Positions 14,482-19,117 of a DNA stretch of 19,117 nt are shown piece after piece. Source of the stretch: a bacterium (GTDB taxonomy: Bacteria; Planctomycetota; J058; JAJDCP01); contig JAUIEM010000181.1 of the NCBI GenBank assembly GCA_030428695.1, positions 1 to 19,117 on the forward strand, written 5' to 3'. Every line of letters starts with the position of its first letter. Position 1 is the first letter of the stretch. The translations under genes were made by a program, and so were the position numbers. The notes beneath the pieces were generated by a model, which was given only the letters and a program-made list of their open reading frames with translations, was not told the DNA's origin and made no database searches.

Positions 14482-15288
14482 TCAGCGGACCCCGTCCTCC
14501 CCGGCGTACAGGTTCCCCCGGCCGTCGCGGAGGAAGCCGACGAGGATCAGGCCGAGCTCGCGGGCGAGCGCGACGGCGAGGCTGGACGGGGCGCTGATCC
14601 CGGCGACCGCGGGCACACCGGCCAGGGCGGCCTTCTGCACCATCTCGAAGCTCAGCCGTCCGGACAGGAGCAGCACGGTGTCGGCGCGGTCTTCGCCGGC
14701 CAGCAGGCTCTTGCCGAGCACCTTGTCGGCGGCGTTGTGCCGGCCGACGTCCTCGGAGAGCCCGAGCGCCTCGCCGGTGAAGCGGAACAGGCCCGCGGCG
14801 TGCAGGCCACCGGTGCGCAGGAAGCCGCGCTGGCGGGCCGCCATGCTGCCGGCCATCGCCTCGAGCTGACCGAGCGGGAGCCGCGTGCGGCGAGCGATCG
14901 GGGGAGCGCTCTTGCGGATCGAGGCGATCGAGCGCGCGCCGCAGATGCCACAGCTGGCGTTGGCGGCGAAGCGCCGCTCGAAGGCCTCGGGGCCGAGCTC
15001 GACGTGGGGGGCGAGGCCGACGTCGACGGTGTTGCGCTGCTCGTCGTCGACGCAGTAGCCGATCCCGTCGATGTCACCGCGGACGCGGACCAGGCCTTCG
15101 CCGAGCAGGAAGCCGGCGGCGAGCGGGAAGTCCTCCCCGGGGGTGCGCATCAGGACCGCGAGGTCGTCGCCCGCGATGCGGATCTGCAGGGGCTCCTCGG
15201 CGGCGAGCCAGTCGTCCTCGGGCGCGGCGAGTCCGGCCGGGGTGAAGGCGCGTTTGCGGGCCGGGCGGGCGCTGTCGGAGCCGCTCAC
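14482..15288 (-). CDS. fdhD: Formate dehydrogenase accessory sulfurtransferase FdhD
   Basis: The 268-residue protein carries the FdhD signatures: EEPLQIRI (31-38), MRTPGEDFPLAAGFLLGEGL (47-66), ASCGICG (111-117) with the sulfur-transfer cysteines Cys113 and Cys116, and DVGRHNAADKVLG in the C-terminal half. FdhD receives sulfur from a cysteine desulfurase and passes it to the molybdenum bis-guanine-dinucleotide cofactor, which activates formate dehydrogenase and related enzymes. The length is normal for the family. The GTG start at 15288 overlaps the stop of the upstream membrane-protein gene by 4 nt (GTGA, 15285-15288), and its own ribosome binding site is weak, so translation probably depends on coupling. 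No formate dehydrogenase gene is in the window, but its presence elsewhere in the genome is implied. Confidence 0.93.
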   Translation of the reverse strand: MSGSDSARPARKRAFTPAGLAAPEDDWLAAEEPLQIRIAGDDLAVLMRTPGEDFPLAAGFLLGEGLVRVRGDIDGIGYCVDDEQRNTVDVGLAPHVELGPEAFERRFAANASCGICGARSIASIRKSAPPIARRTRLPLGQLEAMAGSMAARQRGFLRTGGLHAAGLFRFTGEALGLSEDVGRHNAADKVLGKSLLAGEDRADTVLLLSGRLSFEMVQKAALAGVPAVAGISAPSSLAVALARELGLILVGFLRDGRGNLYAGEDGVR

Positions 15289-16352
15289 GAACCGTCCGAC
15301 GGGGCCGCGCCCTCGGCGGAGGCGGCCTTCGCCTTCTTCTTCTTGCGCTTCTTCTTTTTCTTCTTCTTCGGCGCGGGCGCCGCCTCGGCCTCGTCGGCTT
15401 CGGCAGCCGCGGGGTCTGCGGCGGGGGCCTCTGCGGGCGGGGCTTCCGAGGCGGCCGCTCGTTCTTCTTCCGCGGGCGTGTCTTCGTCCTTCTCCGTCCC
15501 GGCGTCCTCGTCCTCGTCGGCGTCGGCGTCCTCCGTCGGCGGGGTCTCGGCCGGCGTCTCTTCCTCCGCCTGTTCCTCCGCCTGTTCCTCCGCCTCCGCT
15601 TCCTCCACCGCCTCGGTCTTCACGTCATCTGCAGACGGCGCGGTCGAGGTGGTGACGGCGGGCGTGTCCGGCGAGGGCGCGAGCTCTTTGGGCGTGGCGA
15701 CCCGGATCGTGTCGGAGCGGGGCCGCAGCACCAGGTCCTCCTTCTTGACGGAGCTGGTGTAGTACTCGCGGAACAGGACCGTCAGGGCCTTGAGGCGCAG
15801 GAAGGGCACGAGCTGGATCAGGAAGTTCATCCAGGCCGGGCGCGGGTCGAAGAAGGCGCTGTACTGGAAGTCCCCCGCCAGCCAGCTGACGCCGAGGCAG
15901 ATGACGAAGTACACGATCGAGAAGATCGTCGCCGCCTTCGACAGGGACAGCTCGAACTTCTGGAACTCCGGGACCCGCATGTTCTCCCAGGAGATCTTCG
16001 TGATCGGCGCGAGCAGCAGGTACGGCAGGAGGAAGGTCACGCCGAGCAGCACGCTGTTGCGCACCGGCTCCCACAGCTCGGTCGCGAACTCGGAGGTCAG
16101 GTTGCCCTGGTACCAGAAGCGCAGGCTCATGTACATCGGCGCCGACACGGTGAAGCCGGCGGCGAGGTAGCCGCAGATGTAGCGGAAGCGCAGCAGGCTG
16201 ACCTTGGTCATGAAGCCGAAGCGCCGCAGCGAGCGGTCGAGCTCGCCCTTCTTGCGCGCTATCCGATCGGCACCGACGCGGATCTGATCCCGCAGGTCAC
16301 GCAGGCGTTCCGTCTCGGGGGAGTTCTTGTCTGCACTGGAATCGTCGGACAT
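15285..16352 (-). CDS. Membrane protein with acidic linker and poly-lysine tail
   Basis: The 355-residue protein starts at ATG 16352 without a visible ribosome binding site. Residues 1-50 are charged and cytoplasm-like. Hydrophobic segments lie at about 58-78, 99-118 and 140-160, with a possible fourth at 173-193. From ~225 to 328 the sequence is low-complexity Glu/Ala/Asp/Pro/Thr, partly built by a 12-nt tandem repeat. It switches sharply to a run of eleven Lys and one Arg (329-340) and a short Ala/Ser/Gly end. I do not recognise the family. The tail could bind nucleic acid, phospholipid headgroups or an acidic partner, which is inference. It overlaps fdhD by 4 nt and diverges from the EF-P gene, whose promoter region it shares. 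Confidence 0.75.
   Translation of the reverse strand: MSDDSSADKNSPETERLRDLRDQIRVGADRIARKKGELDRSLRRFGFMTKVSLLRFRYICGYLAAGFTVSAPMYMSLRFWYQGNLTSEFATELWEPVRNSVLLGVTFLLPYLLLAPITKISWENMRVPEFQKFELSLSKAATIFSIVYFVICLGVSWLAGDFQYSAFFDPRPAWMNFLIQLVPFLRLKALTVLFREYYTSSVKKEDLVLRPRSDTIRVATPKELAPSPDTPAVTTSTAPSADDVKTEAVEEAEAEEQAEEQAEEETPAETPPTEDADADEDEDAGTEKDEDTPAEEERAAASEAPPAEAPAADPAAAEADEAEAAPAPKKKKKKKRKKKKAKAASAEGAAPSDGS
15561..15596. repeat. 12-nt in-gene tandem repeat (three units)
   Basis: TTCCTCCGCCTG occurs three times in a row, the last unit ending in C. On the minus strand it encodes repeated A-E-E-Q units within the acidic linker of the membrane protein. The repeat keeps the reading frame, so copy number could vary without disrupting the gene. 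Confidence 0.7.
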
Positions 16353-16392
16353 CGACAGTAGACTACCCGGGAGAATCGACTTAGACTACCCG
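16351..16392. promoter_or_regulatory. Direct repeat in the divergent membrane-protein/EF-P promoter region
   Basis: ATCGAC followed by TAGACTACCCG appears twice, with ATCGAC at 16351-16356 and 16375-16380 and TAGACTACCCG at 16359-16369 and 16382-16392. The centres are 23-24 nt apart, about two helical turns. The first copy touches the ATG of the membrane-protein gene; the second lies 74 nt before the EF-P start. This looks like a pair of binding sites for a regulator, or a short duplication. Confidence 0.5.
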
Positions 16393-16465
16393 AGCGGCGG
16401 AGTCGCCCGCAAGCGCCGATTCCGCACGAACCCCCACACAACCATCCGTCCTCCGGAGGCACATC

Positions 16466-17029
16466 ATGGCAATCCCCGCGAGCCAGATCGAAATCGGCAA
16501 CGTCATCATCCTCGATGGTGGAAACTGGGTCGTGTTGACCAAAGACTGGACGCAGCCCGGCAAGGGCGGCGGCTTCCAGCAGCTCAAGCTCAAGAACATC
16601 GAGTCCGGCTCGATCGTGCAGAAGCGCTTCCGCTCGGCCGAGAAGCTCGAGAAGGCCTTCGTCGAGCACAGAAGCTGCGAGTACCTGTACGTCGACGGCG
16701 ACCGCATCGTCGTGATGGACAAGGAGACCTACGAGCAGCACCACCTCGCCCCCGAGCTGACCGAGTCCTGCCTGCCCTACCTGGTGCCGAACGGCGACAT
16801 GGTGCTGATGTTCCTCGACGGCATCGCGGTCTCCGCCGAGCTGCCGCCCTCGGTCACCCTCGAGATCACCGAGTGCGAGCCGGCGGTCAAGGGCAACACC
16901 GCGACCAACGTCACCAAAGAGGCGACCGTCGAGACCGGCCTGAAGATCAAGGTGCCGCTGCACATCAAGAACGGCGAGAAGGTCAACGTCGACACCCGCA
17001 CCGGGGACTTCATCAGCCGCGCCAAGTAA
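16466..17029 (+). CDS. efp: Translation elongation factor P
   Basis: The 187-residue protein is full length for EF-P, with the KOW-like N-domain (1-65) and two OB-type domains. The tip loop TQPGKGGGF places Lys33 at the position equivalent to E. coli Lys34, which is beta-lysylated or otherwise modified in many bacteria. The modification here cannot be told from this window, because no epmA/epmB or earP-type gene is present. EF-P binds the ribosome next to the P-site tRNA and relieves stalling at consecutive prolines. The ATG start has CGGAGG seven bases upstream. The promoter region is divergent with the membrane-protein gene and contains a direct repeat. The TAA stop is followed at once by the second inverted-repeat element. 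Confidence 0.96.
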   Translation: MAIPASQIEIGNVIILDGGNWVVLTKDWTQPGKGGGFQQLKLKNIESGSIVQKRFRSAEKLEKAFVEHRSCEYLYVDGDRIVVMDKETYEQHHLAPELTESCLPYLVPNGDMVLMFLDGIAVSAELPPSVTLEITECEPAVKGNTATNVTKEATVETGLKIKVPLHIKNGEKVNVDTRTGDFISRAK

Positions 17030-17273
17030 GGGCCCGAAAAGGAATAAGTCAGGCATTCGGGCGCGCCTGCGGCGTAATTGTGGCACTTGCCTCACTCCAC
17101 CTCCACCGGCACCACTCGTACCTCGCGGTGTCGGTGTTCGGCCGCTGCGGCCTCTGCTCCTCGTTCCTCGGTGCCGAGACCTTGCTGTTGGTACTGGTAT
17201 GCGTCATTCGCCAAGCACCACAATTCCTGCCGCATCCGCACCCTCGGTGCTCGACTTATTCCTTTCCGGCCCC
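17030..17273. repeat. REPIN/MITE-like inverted-repeat element, copy 2 (244 nt, inverted)
   Basis: This is copy 1 in the opposite orientation. Arm B (17030-17097) matches copy 1 with one substitution and one inserted base over ~67 nt. Arm A (17193-17273) matches with five substitutions over 81 nt, by my hand alignment. The spacer is 95 nt here against 8 nt in copy 1. It contains the palindromes GGCCGC-T-GCGGCC (17140-17152) and CTCGG-TG-CCGAG (17167-17178). The AATTGTGG cores lie at 17076-17083 and, inverted, at 17218-17225. The left edge directly follows the EF-P stop codon. The base outside each end is A when read inward, as in copy 1. No target duplication is seen. It separates EF-P from the C26 hydrolase gene and could end or process the EF-P transcript. 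Confidence 0.85.
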
Positions 17274-17371
17274 TGGCTCTCTCCGGACGCGGATTGCCAT
17301 AAGCGAAACATTTCTCCGCCTTGCGGGTTGCGGTTTCGTTTTCGGCAACTAGCATAGGGGAGGGAGGTGCG

Positions 17372-18091
17372 ATGGAACCCTGGATCGCGATCGAAGCGGA
17401 CGTCGACAAGGGCCCGAACGGCGAGTTCGCCAAGCTCTACCCGCGTTACTGGGAAGCCGTCGTCCGCGCCGGCGGGCGCCCGCTGCTCGTCGCGCCCTTT
17501 CCCGACCGCGCCTACCTCTCCGCCCTGCTCGACCGCGTGGACGGGCTCGTGATGCCCGGCGGCGACGATCTGTGCCCGGCGGACGCCCGGGACGTGCCCG
17601 GGCTGGTCCCGGCCCTCGCCTCCCGCACCCGCACCGCCAGCCTGCTGATCGAGCTCGCCCTCGAGCGCGACCTGCCGCTGCTCGCGGTCTGCCTCGGCAT
17701 GCAGGTCCTCGCCCGCGACCTCGGCGCGACCCTGATCTACGACCTGCCGAGCGAGCATCCGACCGCGGTCGAGCACCGCGGCTCCGGCGTCGGGCACGAC
17801 CTCGAGGTCGTCGAGGGCAGCCTGCTCGCCCGGGCTCTCGGGCGCAGCGGAACGGTCTTCTCCAACTCGATGCACCACCAGGCGGTCGCCGGGGTCGCGC
17901 CGCCGCTCGAGGTCAGCGCTCGGGCGAGCGACGGGGTGATCGAGGCGATCGAGCATCCCGGCCGGAGCTTCTGCCTCGGGGTGCAGTGGCACCCGGAGAA
18001 GATGGCCGACGATCCCGCCATGTCGAACCTGTTCAGCGCGCTGGTCGCGGCCGCCCGCGACCGCCAGTCCCTCCGGAGCATCCCATCATGA
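17372..18091 (+). CDS. Gamma-glutamyl-gamma-aminobutyrate hydrolase-family (C26) protein
   Basis: The 239-residue protein is a class I glutamine-amidotransferase-like hydrolase of the PuuD/peptidase C26 group. MPGGDDLCP (61-69) is the oxyanion-side loop. LLAVCLGMQVL (103-113) holds the nucleophile Cys107; most PuuD proteins have CRG here, so CLG is a variant. SNSMHHQAV (164-172) replaces the common S-x-H-H-Q motif closely. GVQWHPE (203-209) supplies His207 and Glu209 of the triad. Known relatives cleave gamma-glutamyl bonds, as in putrescine degradation; no other puu gene is present, so the substrate is open. ATG at 17372 has a strong AGGGAGG six bases upstream. Its last codons overlap the next gene by ATGA (18088-18091). 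Confidence 0.88.
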   Translation: MEPWIAIEADVDKGPNGEFAKLYPRYWEAVVRAGGRPLLVAPFPDRAYLSALLDRVDGLVMPGGDDLCPADARDVPGLVPALASRTRTASLLIELALERDLPLLAVCLGMQVLARDLGATLIYDLPSEHPTAVEHRGSGVGHDLEVVEGSLLARALGRSGTVFSNSMHHQAVAGVAPPLEVSARASDGVIEAIEHPGRSFCLGVQWHPEKMADDPAMSNLFSALVAAARDRQSLRSIPS

Positions 18092-19117
18092 AGCGTCGCC
18101 GTCCCCCGCCCCAGATGACCCGTGCCGAGAAGGCGAAGATGCTCGCGATGGTCCTCGGCGCCCTGGTCTGCCTCGGCCTGATCCTGATCGAAGACCCCTT
18201 CGGTCCGGCCACGGGCGCGCCGGAAGAGCGTCCCTCGACGGCCGATCTGCGGCTCGAGGGCGATGTCTGGCACATGCCGGTCGAGCTGACGCTGATCCGG
18301 CCGGAGCGCACCGACACCGTGCACGTCGCCCAGACCCTGGGCGAGGTGAAGGACCTGACCGAGACGCTGCATCCGAAGCCCTACGCGATGCTGCTGCAGA
18401 TGGCGGCGCGCACGCCGCCGGAGTCGGTCAAGGTGGTGCCGAAGAGCGACCCCTGGCCGGTCTTCGCCTCGCGGCCGGAGACGATGCGCGGCAAGCTGGT
18501 GACGATCACCGGGCGGCTCGGGGCGATGCGGGGCGACCTCGCGCCGAAGCCGATCCAGGAGCTGACCGGGATCAAGCGGATCTTCTCGGGGATCATCATC
18601 AACGGCCGCAACAAGGGCATCCAGTTCAAGGTGCTCGAGAAGCGGCAGGACTTCCGCTACGGCCTGGAAGACGGCGATCCGGTGCAGCTGGTCGGCTACT
18701 TCTACAAGAACTGGAACTTCCAGCGGGACACCGGCGCCGAGGAATACACCCAGATGCCCCTGGTCGTCGGCTACACCATCGAGCCGGCGCCCGAGGTGCG
18801 CTCCCAGGTCCAGGAGCAGTTCTGGACCCTCGGGCTGGCCGTGCTCGGCTGCGGTTTCCTGCTGCTCGCGATCGTGTTCGTCGTCTCGAAGCGGGCCGAG
18901 CGGGCGGCGGAAGCGGCCGACGCGCAGCGCCGCAAGAACCGCCTGCGCCGCGCCCTCGAGCGCAAGGGGCCGAAGCCCGGCGCCGGAGAGCCGGCGTTGT
19001 CCGGGGCCGCGGGCGCCGAGGTCGCCGCGGCGCCGGGGGATGGTCCGCCGGTGGCAGCGGCGGCGGAAGCTGCGGAGGCGGAAGCGGCGGAGGCGCCGGC
19101 AGCCGAGGCCGCACCGG
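18088..19117 (+). CDS. Two-TM protein with extracytoplasmic domain, 3' partial
   Basis: The frame opens with ATG at 18088, overlapping the hydrolase stop (ATGA), and runs to the window edge without a stop, giving 343 complete codons. The N-terminus is Arg/Lys-rich (MKRRRPPPQMTRAEKAK), followed by a membrane helix at ~18-35. Residues ~36-244 form a soluble domain, probably outside the cytoplasm. It contains GKLVTITGRL and later GDPVQLVGYFYKNWNF, which resemble repeated OB-like beta strands; that is a weak impression. A second helix lies at ~245-267 (FWTLGLAVLGCGFLLLAIVFVV), followed by a basic cytoplasmic stretch and a long Ala/Glu/Pro tail. I do not recognise the family. Coupling to the C26 hydrolase suggests a shared transcript, not necessarily a shared function. 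Confidence 0.75.
   Translation, partial: MKRRRPPPQMTRAEKAKMLAMVLGALVCLGLILIEDPFGPATGAPEERPSTADLRLEGDVWHMPVELTLIRPERTDTVHVAQTLGEVKDLTETLHPKPYAMLLQMAARTPPESVKVVPKSDPWPVFASRPETMRGKLVTITGRLGAMRGDLAPKPIQELTGIKRIFSGIIINGRNKGIQFKVLEKRQDFRYGLEDGDPVQLVGYFYKNWNFQRDTGAEEYTQMPLVVGYTIEPAPEVRSQVQEQFWTLGLAVLGCGFLLLAIVFVVSKRAERAAEAADAQRRKNRLRRALERKGPKPGAGEPALSGAAGAEVAAAPGDGPPVAAAAEAAEAEAAEAPAAEAAP

Noticed and set aside
2756..17273. The whole interval between the inverted element copies as one composite transposon
   Set aside because: No transposase, no target duplication, and the content is ordinary housekeeping genes on both strands. Two independent insertions explain it better.
17328..17355. Possible sigma70 promoter TTGCGG - 16 nt - TAGCAT before the C26 hydrolase gene
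   Set aside because: The match to consensus is weak, and the implied start site would fall inside or just before the ribosome binding site.

Overview
The window is dense, high-GC bacterial chromosome. Two hand-counted 60-nt blocks give about 75% GC in the EamA gene and about 62% in the 6.2-7.0 kb gene. Starts are often GTG, Shine-Dalgarno sites are AGGAGG-like, and four gene pairs overlap by exactly 4 nt (GTGA or ATGA). I cannot assign a phylum from sequence alone. The mix of an SLC12-type permease, a rifampin-phosphotransferase-like protein, SEC-C, DUF1963, FdhD and EF-P would fit a high-GC Gram-negative lineage such as Myxococcota, Acidobacteriota or Planctomycetota, but that is a guess. 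No rRNA, tRNA, CRISPR array or transposase gene is visible.

Layout. Positions 1-2755 (+): a 5'-truncated SLC12-like permease, then an EamA/DMT transporter. 2756-2911: a compact inverted-repeat element between convergent genes. 2894-5994 (-): a two-gene unit of an RPH-like PEP-utilizing protein and a YkgJ-type cysteine-cluster protein. 6205-6969 (+): a DUF1963-like gene of lower GC. 7026-8294 (-): a class I/II aminotransferase. 8475-10020 (-): a small basic protein followed by a SEC-C zinc-motif protein. 10214-11203 (+): a coiled-coil protein. 11353-12362 (+): a cNMP-binding-fold protein overlapping a single-domain asparaginase. 12366-16352 (-): a protein of unknown function, an N-formylglutamate amidohydrolase-like protein, FdhD, and a membrane protein with a highly charged tail. 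16466-17029 (+): elongation factor P. 17030-17273: a second, inverted copy of the element. 17372-19117 (+): a C26 glutamine-amidotransferase-like hydrolase overlapping a two-TM protein that runs off the window.

The most striking structure is the element pair. Each copy has two related arms of 67-81 nt in inverted orientation, ending in a shared GGAAAGGAATAAGTC terminus and carrying an inverted AATTGTGG core. The copies lie about 14 kb apart in opposite orientation. Their arms are about 94-97% identical, but the spacer is 8 nt in one and 95 nt in the other. No target-site duplication is seen. This resembles a REPIN (two REP arms mobilised by a RAYT-type transposase) more than a DDE-type MITE. 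One copy supplies the last five codons and the stop of the YkgJ gene.

Most genes look like housekeeping or transport functions without one shared pathway. Translational coupling suggests four functional pairs: RPH-like with YkgJ, cNMP-fold with asparaginase, the membrane protein with FdhD, and the C26 hydrolase with the two-TM protein.
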